64,000 nt of DNA, taken from the NCBI RefSeq assembly GCF_031180885.1, contig NZ_JAPSLK010000017.1:62001-126000 (forward strand). The letters are read 5' to 3'. The notes beneath the pieces were generated by a model, which saw only the letters and a program-made list of their open reading frames with translations, did not search any database and had not been told where the DNA came from. Numbering within the stretch: position 1 is the stretch's first letter; the number at the start of each line of letters is the position of its first letter. Below are positions 53,366-64,000 of the stretch, piece by piece. Origin of the DNA: Saccharothrix sp. Lineage in GTDB: Bacteria > Actinomycetota > Actinomycetes > Mycobacteriales > Pseudonocardiaceae. The position numbers and the translations under genes are program-made.

Positions 53366-54103
53366 ATGACGTTCAACGGCAAGGCAGTGATCGTGACGGG
53401 CGGCGGCACGGGCATCGGGCGCGCCACCGCCCGCAGCTTCGCCGAGCGGGGCGCGCGGGTGCTGGTCGTCGGCCGCACCGCCGCCCGGCTCGCGGAGACC
53501 GCCGAGGGCCTGCCCGGCATCCACCCGCTCGCCCTCGACATCGCCGACCCGGACGCGCCGGGCACGATCGTCGACACGGCGGTGCGCGAGTTCGGCCGGC
53601 TCGACGTGCTGGTCAACAACGCCGGCGTGGTCCGGCACGGCTACGACCGCGACGCGGTGATGGACATGGTGACGACCAACCTGCTGGCCCCGTCCCACCT
53701 CGCCGAAGCCGCCCGCCCGCACCTCGCCGAGTCCAAGGGCGTGATCGTCAACGTCAGCACGTCGATCGGGCAGCGGGGCTGGCCGATGCCGGGCGGCGCG
53801 CTGTACGCGGCCCTGAAGAGCGCTTTGGAGTCGCTGACCCGCAGCTGGGCCGTGCAGTTCGCGCCGGACGTGCGGGTGGTCGCCGTCGCGCCCGGTCCGA
53901 TCGCCACGCCGATCGGCCTGCACCAGGGCCTGACGCCGGAGCAGAACACGGCGGTGCAGGAAGCCCTGGTCGCGCACGTCCCGCTGAAGCGGATCGGGCG
54001 GCCGGAGGAGGTGGCGTTCTGGATCACCCGACTGGCGAGCCCCGAGGCCGCCTTCACGACCGGTGTGGTGCTGCCGGTGGACGGGGGCGCGGTCGTCGCG
54101 TGA
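53366..54103 (+). CDS. Short-chain dehydrogenase/reductase
   Basis: 245 aa classical SDR. Cofactor motif TGGGTGIG (about 11-18) with VVGRT after beta-2, which favours NADP. NNAG (about 82), catalytic Ser in VNVSTSIGQ and Tyr-Lys in YAALK (about 146-150), then PGPIATP. Likely a soluble oxidoreductase of unknown substrate. The MerR gene follows 15 bases later on the same strand, suggesting co-transcription and possibly regulation of the SDR. Confidence 0.9.
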   Translation: MTFNGKAVIVTGGGTGIGRATARSFAERGARVLVVGRTAARLAETAEGLPGIHPLALDIADPDAPGTIVDTAVREFGRLDVLVNNAGVVRHGYDRDAVMDMVTTNLLAPSHLAEAARPHLAESKGVIVNVSTSIGQRGWPMPGGALYAALKSALESLTRSWAVQFAPDVRVVAVAPGPIATPIGLHQGLTPEQNTAVQEALVAHVPLKRIGRPEEVAFWITRLASPEAAFTTGVVLPVDGGAVVA

Positions 54104-54118
54104 CGTACCGTCGGACGG

Positions 54119-54449
54119 GTGAAGATCGGGGAGTTGGCGCGGGTCACCGGGGTGTCGACGCGGGCGTTGCGGTTCTACGAGGAGAACGGGCTGCTGGAGT
54201 CCGACCGCCTGGCCAACGGCTACCGCGTCTACCCGGACACGGCGGTCGCGCGCGTCCGCAACATCCGGAACCTGCTGGACCACGGCCTCACGCTGGAGGA
54301 CGTGGCCCACTTCAGTAGCTGCCTGGATGGTGACGTGATGTCGGCGAACCCCGATCCCCAACTCGTGGCCGTCGCGCGGCGGAGGTTGGCCGTCCTGGAC
54401 GAACGCATCGAAGCGCTCGTCCAGGTCCGCGACCAACTGGCCGAAGCGC

Positions 54450-54466
<17 letters not shown>
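54119..54466 (+). CDS. MerR-family transcriptional regulator
   Basis: 115 aa. N-terminal MerR HTH ([25 protein letters not shown]), wing RLANGYRVY, then a dimerisation helix ending before any effector-binding domain. One Cys (SSCLDGD) lies in the helix. GTG start at 54119. The 3' end overlaps the convergent fumarase gene by 17 bases. It may sense redox or a small molecule and control the adjacent SDR gene. Confidence 0.88.
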
Positions 54467-56117
<1,651 letters not shown>

Positions 56118-56194
56118 GTCGCGGGCTCCCTTGCGCGCGTTCGGGTTCCGACGAACCTATACCCAGCGGTCCGGTCCGGTCCCTCCACCGTGGT

Positions 56195-57121
56195 GTGATT
56201 CGCGTCGTGGTGGAGAGCACTTCGAAGCGGCGGCTGGGTGTCGGGGAACTCGACGCGGTGGTGCGGGAGGCGTTGGGCGTCGGTCTCGCGTCTTCTGCCG
56301 AGCTGACCGAGGGCATGTTCAACACGGCGTACCGGCTGACGACGGTCGACGGCCGCGAGGCCGTGCTGAAGGTCGCACCGCCCGCCGATGTGCCGTTGAT
56401 GACGTACGAGCGCAACCTGATGCGCACGGAGGCCCTGGCCTTCTCCCTGATGGCTGCTCGCGGCCTGCCGGTCCCGTCGGTGTTGCTGGCCTCGGACGAC
56501 CTGCTGCTGATGACCGCTTTGCGGGGAACCCCTTGGAACGCGGCTGCTCTGTCGGACGCCGAGCGGGCGGCGCTGCGGCGGGAGCTGGGGGAGATCGTGC
56601 GGGCGCTGCACGGGATCACCGGGGACGTGTTCGGCTATCCCCAGGGGCCCAACGGGTCGACGTGGCGGTCGGCGTTCCTGGCGATGGTGGACGCGGTGCT
56701 GGCGGATGCGCGCCGGTTCGGGGTGGAGCTGCCGGACGTGCGGCCGGCGTTCGCGGCGCGGGCTCACCTGTTGGACGAGGTGACGTCACCTGTGCTGGTG
56801 CACTTCGACCTGTGGGAGGCCAACATCTTCTTGGCGGACGGCCGGATCGAGGGAATCATCGACCCGGAACGGGCGATGTTCGGCGACCCCTTGGCCGAGT
56901 TGGCAACGGTGGCCCTGTTCACAGACGTGGATGCGGACTTCTTGGCCGGCTACGGACGCAGCGAACCGTTCACGCCGGCGGAAGAGACCAGAATCGCCCT
57001 GTACCGGGCATATCTCTGCCTGATCATGATTGTCGAGGGCGTGCCGCGGGGTTACAGCGGTGAAGAACGTGACGCGCACGTGGCGTTCTTCCGGCAGAAG
57101 CTCGCCGAGTACCTGGGCTGA
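56195..57121 (+). CDS. Aminoglycoside phosphotransferase-like kinase (APH family)
   Basis: 308 aa. Protein-kinase-like fold with the catalytic loop HFDLWEANIF (about 203-212) and metal-binding GIIDPERAMFGDP (about 218). N-lobe Lys in EAVLKVA (about 67) and TEGMFNTAYRL. The full set of catalytic residues argues for an active small-molecule kinase; these are often not resistance genes. It is divergent from the fumarase gene. GTG starts at 56195 or 56207 are both possible. Confidence 0.85.
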   Translation: MIRVVVESTSKRRLGVGELDAVVREALGVGLASSAELTEGMFNTAYRLTTVDGREAVLKVAPPADVPLMTYERNLMRTEALAFSLMAARGLPVPSVLLASDDLLLMTALRGTPWNAAALSDAERAALRRELGEIVRALHGITGDVFGYPQGPNGSTWRSAFLAMVDAVLADARRFGVELPDVRPAFAARAHLLDEVTSPVLVHFDLWEANIFLADGRIEGIIDPERAMFGDPLAELATVALFTDVDADFLAGYGRSEPFTPAEETRIALYRAYLCLIMIVEGVPRGYSGEERDAHVAFFRQKLAEYLG

Positions 57122-57132
57122 CGACCACCGCC

Positions 57133-57230
57133 GCGAGGCCGCGTCGGCTTGTCGCGTCGCCTTTCCCGACGATCATGCTTTCGATCGGCGGGAAGCACGG
57201 CGCGACGAGTCGACTTTCAGGCGGCCTCGC
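57133..57230. repeat. Long palindrome, family copy 2
   Basis: The outer arms GCGAGGCCGC (from 57133) and GCGGCCTCGC (57221-57230) pair perfectly. The inner arms begin GTCGGCTTGTCG at 57143, like copy 1, and pair imperfectly with the segment ending GTCGAC at 57214, around a short central loop. It lies just after the kinase gene stop. Confidence 0.8.
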
Positions 57231-57411
57231 CGCCGCGACGCCAGTCGCGGCCGAAAATGCGGAAGGCCGGGCCGGCCCCCGACCGCCCCGACCTTCCTCA
57301 GCGTGCGACAGCCCTCGCGAGATGGGGCGGGGGTGTCGCAAAGCTCGTGTAACACGCGACCGTGCCGTGATCGGCGTCACAAGTCAACACGGCTGAACGG
57401 GTGATCCGCGT

Positions 57412-57446
57412 CACCGGCCGGCGCAGCCCGCAGTCGCCGGCCGGTG
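57412..57446. terminator. Hairpin terminator downstream of the sigma factor gene
   Basis: 12-bp perfect stem CACCGGCCGGCG / CGCCGGCCGGTG with an 11-base loop, 22 bases beyond the sigma gene stop. The rest of the gap from 57231 shows no gene. Confidence 0.7.
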
Positions 57447-57468
57447 CACCGCGATCAACCGACGATCA

Positions 57469-58461
57469 CTAGCTGGCGTAAGCGCGCAGCTTGGCGGCCC
57501 GCTCGCCCTGCCGCAGCTTGGCCATGACCTCGCGCTCGATCTGCCGCACCCGCTCCCGCGACAGCCCGAACTGCTTGCCGATCTGGTCCAACGTGCGCGG
57601 CTGGCCGTCCTCCAGGCCGTAGCGCAGCCGGATCACCGCCTGCTCGCGCGGCTCCAGCGTGGCCAGCACGCGGCGCAGGTCGTCCTGCAGCAGGCCGGAG
57701 ATGACGGCGCTCTCCGCGTCCGTCGCGTCGGAGTCCTCGATGAAGTCGCCCAGCGGGGCGTCCTCCTCGGTGCCGACCGGCATGTCCAGGCTCACCGGGT
57801 CGCGGGCGTGGTCGAGCAGGTCGGCCACCTTGTCCGGCGTCAGGCCCGATTCGCGCGCCAGCTCGTCGTTGGTCGCCTCACGGCCCAGCTGCTGGTGCAG
57901 GTCGCGCTTGATCCGCGCCAGCTTGTTCACCTGCTCGACGAGGTGGACGGGCAGCCGGATGGTGCGGCCCTGGTCCGCCATTCCCCGGGTGATCGCCTGG
58001 CGGATCCACCACGTCGCGTAGGTCGAGAACTTGAATCCCTTGGTGTAGTCGAACTTCTCCACCGCGCGGATCAGACCCAGGTTCCCTTCCTGGATCAGGT
58101 CGAGCAGCGGCATTCCACGGCCGGTGTATCGCTTGGCCAGCGAAACGACCAGGCGGAGATTCGCTTCGAGCAAGTGGTTCTTCGCGACGTGGCCGTCGCG
58201 GATCAGCTGGCGCAGTTCCCCCTTGCGCGTGGCCGACAGGTTCGAGCCCGTCTCCAGCATGTGCTGGGCGAAGACCCCCGCCTCGATCCGCTTCGCGAGT
58301 TCGACCTCCTCGGCCGCGGTGAGCAGCGCTGTCTTCCCGATCCCGTTCAGGTACACCCGAACCAGGTCGGCGGCCGGGCCCTGGGCGTCGAGGTCGAACT
58401 CGGCGCTCGTGGTGGTCGTGTCGCTCTCGACCTCGCGGTCGAGGACCTTCGGGACGGTCAT
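57469..58461 (-). CDS. RNA polymerase sigma-70 factor, group 2 (SigB/HrdB-like)
   Basis: 330 aa. Region 1.2 ([27 protein letters not shown]), region 2 with [16 protein letters not shown] and [13 protein letters not shown], region 3 ([13 protein letters not shown]) and region 4.2 HTH ([20 protein letters not shown]). There is no large N-terminal region 1.1, so this is a principal-like alternative sigma such as mycobacterial SigB rather than the essential SigA. The ATG at 58461 has GGGAGGGA upstream; an open frame extends to 58503. Confidence 0.93.
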   Translation of the reverse strand: MTVPKVLDREVESDTTTTSAEFDLDAQGPAADLVRVYLNGIGKTALLTAAEEVELAKRIEAGVFAQHMLETGSNLSATRKGELRQLIRDGHVAKNHLLEANLRLVVSLAKRYTGRGMPLLDLIQEGNLGLIRAVEKFDYTKGFKFSTYATWWIRQAITRGMADQGRTIRLPVHLVEQVNKLARIKRDLHQQLGREATNDELARESGLTPDKVADLLDHARDPVSLDMPVGTEEDAPLGDFIEDSDATDAESAVISGLLQDDLRRVLATLEPREQAVIRLRYGLEDGQPRTLDQIGKQFGLSRERVRQIEREVMAKLRQGERAAKLRAYAS

Positions 58462-58655
58462 GGAGCTTCCCTCCCCCTTGTCGCGGGCTGGCAGTGCGGT
58501 CACGCATCCCGCGCTGCGCTGCGCGAGGTTGCCTTTCGGCTGTCATCGGGGGAAACGTTCGCCGGTGCGAAATGGTTCCCGCCTCCCCGATCTGAGAGAC
58601 GTCAGTGCCGTCACAGCGGTTGCGCCACGAATCCTGAGATTTGGCTGAGAAGGAT

Positions 58656-59081
58656 CTAGAGTTCCACCAACACGGTGAAGGGACCGTCGTTCACACTCCG
58701 CACCGACATCATCGCCCCGAACCGCCCGGTTTCCACCCGAGCGCCCTTCTGGCGCAGTTCCCGCACCACCGCGTCGACCAACGGCTCCGCGTGCTCGGGC
58801 CGTGCGGCGGCGGTCCAAGACGGCCGCCGACCCTTCCGCGTCTCTCCGTAGAGTGTGAATTGGCTCACAACGAGCAGGGGTGCGCCGGTCGTGGCGCACG
58901 ACTCCTCGTCCCGCAGGATGCGCAGCTCGTGCAGTTTCCGCGCCATCAACGGGGCTTTGGCCTCGGTGTCGTCGGCGTGGACGCCCAGGAGCACGAGAAG
59001 TCCCGGCTCGTCGATCGCGCCCACGCGCTCCCCGTCCACGGTCACCTCCGCCTCGGTGACCCGCGCCACAACTGCTCTCAC
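58656..59081 (-). CDS. dtd: D-aminoacyl-tRNA deacylase
   Basis: 141 aa, exactly Dtd size. It has the active-site motif SQFTLYG (about 81-87), MRAVVARV-like start (VRAVVARV), and the C-terminal [22 protein letters not shown], in which SVNDGPFT is the Gly-transPro-type signature (here GP follows ND). It hydrolyses D-amino acids from mischarged tRNA. The GTG at 59081 overlaps the methyltransferase stop by 4 bases. Confidence 0.94.
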   Translation of the reverse strand: MRAVVARVTEAEVTVDGERVGAIDEPGLLVLLGVHADDTEAKAPLMARKLHELRILRDEESCATTGAPLLVVSQFTLYGETRKGRRPSWTAAARPEHAEPLVDAVVRELRQKGARVETGRFGAMMSVRSVNDGPFTVLVEL

Positions 59082-60562
59082 GCCGGCACCACCATGCCGT
59101 GCCGCACCAGCTCCCGGACGACCGGCAACGCCGCGTGCGCGAGGTCCTCGGCCGACAGGTCGTTGGCGTAGGCCAACAGGGTGATCAGGTCTTCCAGGGG
59201 CAGCGCGCCCCGGAAACCGGCGAGCAGGCGCGCGGCGGTCTCGTCCAGCTCGTGCTGCCACCCCGGCCCGTCCGTGCGGTGCAGGCGGCGCACGACCGAC
59301 GCCCAGCCGTCCTCGGCCGGCGCGGAGACCTCCTCCAGCAGAACCGTCTCCGGCACGGTGAACCGGGTGGCCAGGAGCGCGTCGTTGTCGTGGGTGCGCA
59401 GCCACTCGACCCGGTCCAGCCAGGCCGCGGACTCCGGCCCCAGCGGGTCGTCGTAGGCGTGGCGCAGGTCTTCGCAGACCACCTCGGGGTGCGCGGCGTC
59501 GGTCCGGCGCAGGGTCACGAAGCCGAAACCGATGCCCTCCACGTCCTGCTCGGCGAACCAGTCCAGCCAGGCCGACGCCTTCGCGCGGCCCTCCTCGGAC
59601 CGGGGGTCGACGCCCGCGTCCCGCAGCCACGTGCCGACGTAGAGCGTGGGGTCGGCCACGTCCCGCTGGACGAACCAGGCGTCCACGTTGCGCGGCAGCC
59701 ACGACGAGACCCGGTCCGCCCAGTCCTCGCCACGCCGGTGCAGCCAGGACGCGAGGAGCTGGCCGATCCCGCCCTCGCTGAGGAACGACGGCAGCTGCCG
59801 CACCACGAGCGCGCTCGCGTCGTCCCCGCCCAACCCGGAGTCGCGGTAGACGTAGTCCACCCGCGGCGGCCCGACCACGAACGGCGGGTTGCACACCACC
59901 TGGTCGAACTTCCGGTTGCGCAGCGGCGCGAACCACTCGCCCTGCCGGAGTTCGACGTCGATGTCGTTGAGCCGGAACGTCCCCTGCGCGAGCCGGAGCG
60001 CCCGCTCGGACACGTCCGTCGCGGTGATCTTGCGCGCGTGCCGGCTGGCGTGCAGCGCCTGGACCCCGCAGCCCGTGCCCAGGTCGAGCAGCGTCTCGAC
60101 GGGTCGGCGTGACGTCGCCCGGGCGAGGCTGATCGACGCGTGCCCCACCCCGAGCACGTGATCGGCCGGCACCGGCCCGCCCCGCTGCTCGGAGTCCAGG
60201 TCCGCGATCACCCACCAGGACCCCTCGTCGTCCCCGTACGGCCTGATGTCCAGGCCCGCGCGCACCCGGTCCCCGTCCCGGACCAGCACCTGCGCGCCCA
60301 CGGCCTCGTCGAGGTCCAGGCCGTCCAGCGCCTTGCGCACGGCGGCGGGCTCCTCGGCGTCGCCGAGCAGGAACAGCCGGACCAGGGTGCCCAGCTCGCC
60401 GGCGTCGGCGGTGGCGCGCCGGGCGGCCTCCGGCTCACCCCGGCCCAACGCGGCGTGCGCCTGGGGCCCGAGGACGTCCACGACCCCGTCGGCGTCGTAC
60501 CCGGCGTTCTGGAACGCGCCCCGCAGGCGCGCGGTCAGCGATGTGGAGAGATCAGGAAGCAC
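59078..60562 (-). CDS. Class I SAM-dependent methyltransferase with N-terminal accessory domain
   Basis: About 494 aa. An N-terminal ~150-residue domain (DUF7059-like in arrangement) is followed by a Rossmann methyltransferase core: [16 protein letters not shown] (SAM motif I, about 164) and the catalytic VCNPPFVVG (motif IV, about 232), as in N6-adenine or N5-glutamine methyltransferases. The C-terminal ~170 residues are helical. The NPPF motif suggests an amino-group target on nucleic acid or protein. GTG at 60562 has GGGAG upstream; GTG 60577 or the ATG at 60613 are alternatives. Confidence 0.85.
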   Translation of the reverse strand: MLPDLSTSLTARLRGAFQNAGYDADGVVDVLGPQAHAALGRGEPEAARRATADAGELGTLVRLFLLGDAEEPAAVRKALDGLDLDEAVGAQVLVRDGDRVRAGLDIRPYGDDEGSWWVIADLDSEQRGGPVPADHVLGVGHASISLARATSRRPVETLLDLGTGCGVQALHASRHARKITATDVSERALRLAQGTFRLNDIDVELRQGEWFAPLRNRKFDQVVCNPPFVVGPPRVDYVYRDSGLGGDDASALVVRQLPSFLSEGGIGQLLASWLHRRGEDWADRVSSWLPRNVDAWFVQRDVADPTLYVGTWLRDAGVDPRSEEGRAKASAWLDWFAEQDVEGIGFGFVTLRRTDAAHPEVVCEDLRHAYDDPLGPESAAWLDRVEWLRTHDNDALLATRFTVPETVLLEEVSAPAEDGWASVVRRLHRTDGPGWQHELDETAARLLAGFRGALPLEDLITLLAYANDLSAEDLAHAALPVVRELVRHGMVVPA

Positions 60563-60616
60563 ACCGGATTCTCCCACTCCACCCCGACCGGGTCCCGATT
60601 GAGCTATGCGCACGAA

Positions 60617-62110
60617 TCAAAGAAAGATGGCGAGAGCGATGGCCATGGCGAGTCGCTGGTCCGCGTCCTCCAAAGGAAGTGGCGTGACTTCAGCCATTTT
60701 CTGCATCCGATAACGCAACGTGTTCGGGTGAACCGAAAGCGCCCGAGCCGCCTCCCGGGCGTCACCCTGAGCCGCCAGCCAAGCCCGCAAAGTCGCCGCG
60801 TACTGGGTCCCGTGCTCCTCGTCGTGCCGCACGAGTTCCGCCACCGGCCCGCGCGCCGGCAGCCGGCCGCTCGACGCGACCGCGGCCAGGCGCCGGAGCA
60901 GGACCTGCGCCCACGAGTGGTCGTACACGACCGGGTCACCCGTCGAGAGGGCCAGGCACTCGTCGGCTTCGTGCCGCGAGGCGGGGAGCTGGGCGGCTTC
61001 CGCCCGCCCCCCGATCCCGGTCTCCAGGACGACCTCCGGCGGCAGTTCGCGGCGCAGCGAACGGACCCAGTCGATCGCCGCCGCCGGGTCGTCGCCGCAC
61101 GGCAGGACGGTGTAGAGGACGTTGCCGAACAGGGCGCTCCGGCCCGGCCTTGACCAGCCAAAACCGGCGGTTGCGCGTTCGAAGGCGAGCAGCGCCGCGC
61201 CGTGCTCGCCCTCCCCGGCGTGGGCCTGCACCGCGATCACCCGCAGGTCCGTGCTCGGCAGGCCCAACCGGGGCAGGTTGGCCCCGCTGTCCAGCGCCCC
61301 GATGACCAGGTCGGCCTCGGCCTGCCGCTCCAGGTCCGCCGAGGCGCGTGCCCGCAGCAGGTGCAGGGCGGCGGTGCGAGCCCCGTCCGCCAGGGCGGCG
61401 TGGCGGGCCGGGTCGACGTCCTGGTCGACCTCCACCCACACCGACCCGAGGAGTTCCCGACCGGCCCGGACCGCGGCCACCAGCCGGCCCCCGAGCTGGT
61501 CGGTCAGCTTGGGCACGAACAGCGGCTCGTCGCTGCGGGACAGGTGGGTGAAGACGCCGTACTCGTCCAGGGCCTGCCGCGCCTCCTCCGGCACCCGCCG
61601 GCCCAGGATGGTCTGCACCCGCACCTGGTCCACGCCCTGCTGCCGGTACGAGTAGGCCAGCACGCGGGACTGCTGGTCCTCGATGGTGACCGGGCCGCCC
61701 ACCACGGCGGCGATGGCGTCGGCCACCGCGAACAGGTCGCCGGAGCCCTTGCGCCGGCCGCCCAGGACCAGGGTCTGCGCCACGTTCGCCAGCTGCCCCC
61801 ACGGCACCGAGGGCTCCACCAGCAGCACCGCCGCGCCCGAGCGCTTGGCGGCCGCGATCACCCGTTCGTCCAGCGGCGGCCGGCCGTGCAGGACCACGGC
61901 CGCCGCGGCGGTCGAGCCGACCAGGCGCGCGGCGGCTGTGGGGGTGGGGACGCCCAGGCCGAGGAGGACGTCGTCGGGGGCGGCGGTGGCGGGTTCGGCC
62001 GGGTCGTGCAGGGCGACGCCGCGCAGTTCGACGTCCCGGCCGCGGGGCGCGCAGCTCAGGTGCGTGCCCAGGCTGCCGAGCACGTCCACCAGCCGATCAA
62101 GGGCCACCAC
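60617..62110 (-). CDS. PucR-family transcriptional regulator
   Basis: About 497 aa. An N-terminal PucR-like purine-catabolism domain (RGVALHDPAEPATAAPDDVLLGLG) leads into a GAF-like middle region with VTIEDQQSRVLAYS, a GGDEF-like domain, and the C-terminal HTH_30 (REAARALSVHPNTLRYRMQKM, near 460). It probably responds to a nitrogen-rich metabolite. The start is uncertain: paired GTG codons at 62110/62107 or GTG 62155, the latter leaving only 39 bases to the divergent gene. Confidence 0.87.
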   Translation of the reverse strand: MVALDRLVDVLGSLGTHLSCAPRGRDVELRGVALHDPAEPATAAPDDVLLGLGVPTPTAAARLVGSTAAAAVVLHGRPPLDERVIAAAKRSGAAVLLVEPSVPWGQLANVAQTLVLGGRRKGSGDLFAVADAIAAVVGGPVTIEDQQSRVLAYSYRQQGVDQVRVQTILGRRVPEEARQALDEYGVFTHLSRSDEPLFVPKLTDQLGGRLVAAVRAGRELLGSVWVEVDQDVDPARHAALADGARTAALHLLRARASADLERQAEADLVIGALDSGANLPRLGLPSTDLRVIAVQAHAGEGEHGAALLAFERATAGFGWSRPGRSALFGNVLYTVLPCGDDPAAAIDWVRSLRRELPPEVVLETGIGGRAEAAQLPASRHEADECLALSTGDPVVYDHSWAQVLLRRLAAVASSGRLPARGPVAELVRHDEEHGTQYAATLRAWLAAQGDAREAARALSVHPNTLRYRMQKMAEVTPLPLEDADQRLAMAIALAIFL

Positions 62111-62193
62111 TCCTCGGATCGTACGGTCACCCTGTGCGAACGTGCGCGAATACACCGCCCTGACGGTGTCGCCGGGGACGGCGCAGTGGGACT

Positions 62194-62517
62194 ATGGGAC
62201 ACATGGTCGACCACGAGCGCGACGGCACTCCGGTGCTGATCACCGAAGCGGCGCCCTCCTACGAGGAGCAGCACGCCGCTCGCAAGCGCAAGTACGCGAT
62301 CATGATGGGCGCCCGCATCCCGTGCCTGGCACTGGCCATGGTCTTCTACCAGACGTGGTGGCTCGCGCTGCTGTTCCTCGTGCTGTCCGTGCCGCTGCCG
62401 TGGATGGCGGTGCTCATCGCGAACGACCGGCCCCCGCGCAAGGCGGAGAAGGCCAACCGGTTCGTCAAGGAGCACCGCGCCCTCGAAGCCCCCGGGCATC
62501 AGGTCATCGACGGCTGA
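62194..62517 (+). CDS. DUF3099 small membrane protein
   Basis: 107 aa. Matches the actinobacterial DUF3099 pattern: LITEAAPSYEEQHAARKRKY, a hydrophobic double-spanning region (about 36-75: IPCLALAMVFYQTWWLALL, then VPLPWMAVLIANDRPP), and a basic C-terminus. Function unknown. It is divergent from pucR and its end overlaps the convergent psuK gene by 19 bases. Confidence 0.88.
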   Translation: MGHMVDHERDGTPVLITEAAPSYEEQHAARKRKYAIMMGARIPCLALAMVFYQTWWLALLFLVLSVPLPWMAVLIANDRPPRKAEKANRFVKEHRALEAPGHQVIDG

Positions 62518-63389
62518 GCCCTCGCCACCGGCTGTGCCCCCACGTGGGAAACGGCCGAAGCCGCCGCCCGGACGCCCCCGGCCAGGGACTCCGCCCGGGA
62601 CGCGCCGCTCAGCCACGCCGCGAGCAGCCCGGCGTCGAACGCGTCCCCGGCTCCGGTCGAGTCCACGCACTCCACGTCCAGCGCCGGCGCCGACAGCACG
62701 CCCTCCCGGTCGACCCAGCTCGCGCCGTCCGCGCCGGAGGTCAGCGCGACCGCGCCCACCACGTCCAGCAGTTCCACCGCACTGGCCGGCTCCGGTGACC
62801 CGGTGAGCGCGACCAGTTCCTCGGTGTTGGGCAGCAGCAGGTCGACCCCGGCGATGTCGTCCAGGAACCCGTCGTAGATCAACGCCGCCGACTGGGGGTC
62901 CACCGAGGTGGTCAGCCCGGCCTCCCGCGCCGCGCGCAGCACCGCCAGCCCGGCGGGCCGGGACGAGGCGTCCAGCAGCACGTACCCGGACAGGTGCAGG
63001 TGCCGGACCCCGGCCAGCAGGCCGGGGTCGAGGTCGCCGGGGGAGAAGCGGGCGTTCGCGCCCCGGTCGGGCAGCATCGTGCGCTGGCCGGTGTCGTCCA
63101 CCAGCACCACGACGCAGCAGGTCGCGGCCTCCGTGTCCACGGCGAACGCGCACCGCACGCCCGCCGCCGTCAGCTCCGCGTGCACCTGCCGCCCGGCGGA
63201 GTCCGCGCCCACGCGCGCGACCAGCGTCGGCGTCGCGCCGCACGCCGCCAGCCACACCGCCGTGTTCGCGCCCGCCCCGCCGGGTTCGATGGTGACCTTG
63301 GCGCGCGAGTCGCCGCCGTGGACGATCGGGCCGGAGTGCCGGGCCACCACGTCCAGCCCGGCGTCCCCGACGACCACGACCGACGTCAC
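62499..63389 (-). CDS. psuK: PfkB-family kinase, probable pseudouridine kinase
   Basis: 296 aa ribokinase fold. GGAGANTAVWLA (about 38), HLSGY, and the catalytic-anion hole DSTGAGDAFDAG with base Asp (about 246). Sits directly after, and overlapping by 4 bases, a pseudouridine-5'-phosphate glycosidase gene, the usual psuG-psuK arrangement. PsuK phosphorylates pseudouridine for cleavage by PsuG. A different nucleoside or sugar specificity cannot be excluded. Confidence 0.85.
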   Translation of the reverse strand: MTSVVVVGDAGLDVVARHSGPIVHGGDSRAKVTIEPGGAGANTAVWLAACGATPTLVARVGADSAGRQVHAELTAAGVRCAFAVDTEAATCCVVVLVDDTGQRTMLPDRGANARFSPGDLDPGLLAGVRHLHLSGYVLLDASSRPAGLAVLRAAREAGLTTSVDPQSAALIYDGFLDDIAGVDLLLPNTEELVALTGSPEPASAVELLDVVGAVALTSGADGASWVDREGVLSAPALDVECVDSTGAGDAFDAGLLAAWLSGASRAESLAGGVRAAASAVSHVGAQPVARAQPSMT

Positions 63390-64000
63390 TTCGCCAGCTC
63401 CACCGCGACCTCGGCGGCCAGGGCCGCGTTGGACAGCACCAGCGCCTCGTTGGCGTCCAGGCTGACCCCGCCGCTCGCGGTGTGGAAGTGCTCCAGCAGC
63501 GCCGGGGTGACGTCCTTGCCGTGCACGTCCCGGGTCTTGTCCAGGCCTTCGCGCAGCAGCCGGTCGTGCAAATCCTGGTCCATCTCGAACCCGGCCGGGA
63601 TCGGGTTGGCCAGCAGCACGCCCGCGCTGCCCGGGACCTGCCCGAAGTGCGCCGCGACCACGGCCGCCGCCTCCTGCGGCCCGTCCACCCGCCAGGGCAC
63701 GGTGTGGCCGGACTCGCGCCGGTAGAACGCGGGGAAGGCGTCGGTCCGGTAACCCAGGACGGGCACCGACCGGGTCTCCAGCAGTTCGAGCGTGGCCGGG
63801 ATGTCCAGGATCGACTTCACGCCCGAGCAGACCACCAGGATCGGGGTCGTGGCCAGCACGTCGAGGTCGGCGGACACGTCCCAGGTCTCCCGCGCGCCCC
63901 GGTGCACGCCGCCCAGCCCGCCGGTGGCGAACACCCGGACGCCCGCCTGGCTCGCGATGGCGGAGGTCGAGGCCACGGTGGTGGCACCGTCCTTTTGGAG
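63386..64000 (-). CDS. psuG: Pseudouridine-5'-phosphate glycosidase (5' end outside window)
   Basis: C-terminal ~205 codons are visible; the N-terminus is beyond the right edge. Motifs of the family: GATTVASTSAIA, GVRVFATGGLGGVHRG, VVCSGVKSILDIPATLELLETRSVPVLGY and LLANPIPAGFEMD. It splits pseudouridine 5'-phosphate into uracil and ribose 5-phosphate. The stop overlaps the psuK start. An internal ATG near 63976 is not the real start. Confidence 0.93.
   Translation of the reverse strand, partial: LQKDGATTVASTSAIASQAGVRVFATGGLGGVHRGARETWDVSADLDVLATTPILVVCSGVKSILDIPATLELLETRSVPVLGYRTDAFPAFYRRESGHTVPWRVDGPQEAAAVVAAHFGQVPGSAGVLLANPIPAGFEMDQDLHDRLLREGLDKTRDVHGKDVTPALLEHFHTASGGVSLDANEALVLSNAALAAEVAVELAK

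Noticed and set aside
56195-57121. Aminoglycoside resistance gene
   Set aside because: Only the generic APH fold is visible; nothing shows aminoglycoside specificity.

Overview
This is a gap-free chromosomal stretch from a high-GC actinomycete. Many GTG starts, frequent 4-base ATGA/GTGA stop-start overlaps, an XRE/DUF5753 plus DUF397 pair, a DUF3558-type lipoprotein and an AcuC/Pat acetylation pair all point to the Pseudonocardiales (Saccharothrix/Lentzea/Actinosynnema-like). That placement is inferred from gene content, not from a marker gene. I saw no rRNA, tRNA, CRISPR array or intact insertion sequence.

Layout. 1-4464: a partial lipoprotein and a deacetylase/acetyltransferase pair (acuC-pat). 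4465-9171: a decaying accessory segment lying between two direct copies of a ~140 bp repeat. It holds an orphan solute-binding lipoprotein, a GntR/UTRA regulator and the broken remains of an ABC importer resembling 2-aminoethylphosphonate transporters. 9172-13881: two paralogous small proteins (one membrane-anchored), RtcB, a DrrAB-like ABC exporter and a GNAT enzyme. 13878-17153: an HNH nuclease and AAA ATPase pair resembling the Septu (PtuAB) anti-phage system, with an XRE/DUF397 pair alongside.

17238-40479 is the most coherent region, a one-carbon/CoA-thioester catabolic island. It encodes an NAD-dependent molybdenum formate dehydrogenase (fdsGBA-D) with FdhD, an oxalate/formate-antiporter-type MFS protein, a second-copy-looking sucCD, a ThDP enzyme of the oxalyl-CoA decarboxylase/2-hydroxyacyl-CoA lyase family, formyl-CoA transferase (frc), an ADP-forming acyl-CoA synthetase and a Nramp-like permease. 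After TerC come an FCD-type GntR regulator and a three-gene operon (ketopantoate-reductase-like, aldehyde dehydrogenase, acyl-CoA dehydrogenase). A near-palindromic motif, roughly CTGTATRCAA, recurs in front of the fds operon/MFS gene, the sucCD/ThDP operons, the gntR gene, a 57-aa gene and the three-gene operon, so these probably form one regulon. The logic is acyl-CoA to formyl-CoA (ThDP enzyme), formyl-CoA to formate (Frc), and formate to CO2 plus NADH (Fds).

41360-51008 carries a complete oxidative uronate/aldarate route to 2-oxoglutarate: uronate dehydrogenase, glucarate dehydratase-like enzyme, 5-dehydro-4-deoxyglucarate dehydratase and 2-oxoglutarate-semialdehyde dehydrogenase. It comes with an IclR regulator, an ABC sugar importer and an unrecognised 370-aa protein at the operon end. 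51060-64000 is mostly ordinary chromosomal genes: twin lipoproteins, an SDR, a MerR regulator, class I fumarase, an APH-like kinase, a principal-like sigma factor, Dtd, a methyltransferase, a PucR regulator, a DUF3099 protein and the pseudouridine-degradation pair psuK-psuG, the last running off the end. Two related long palindromes lie in this last part.
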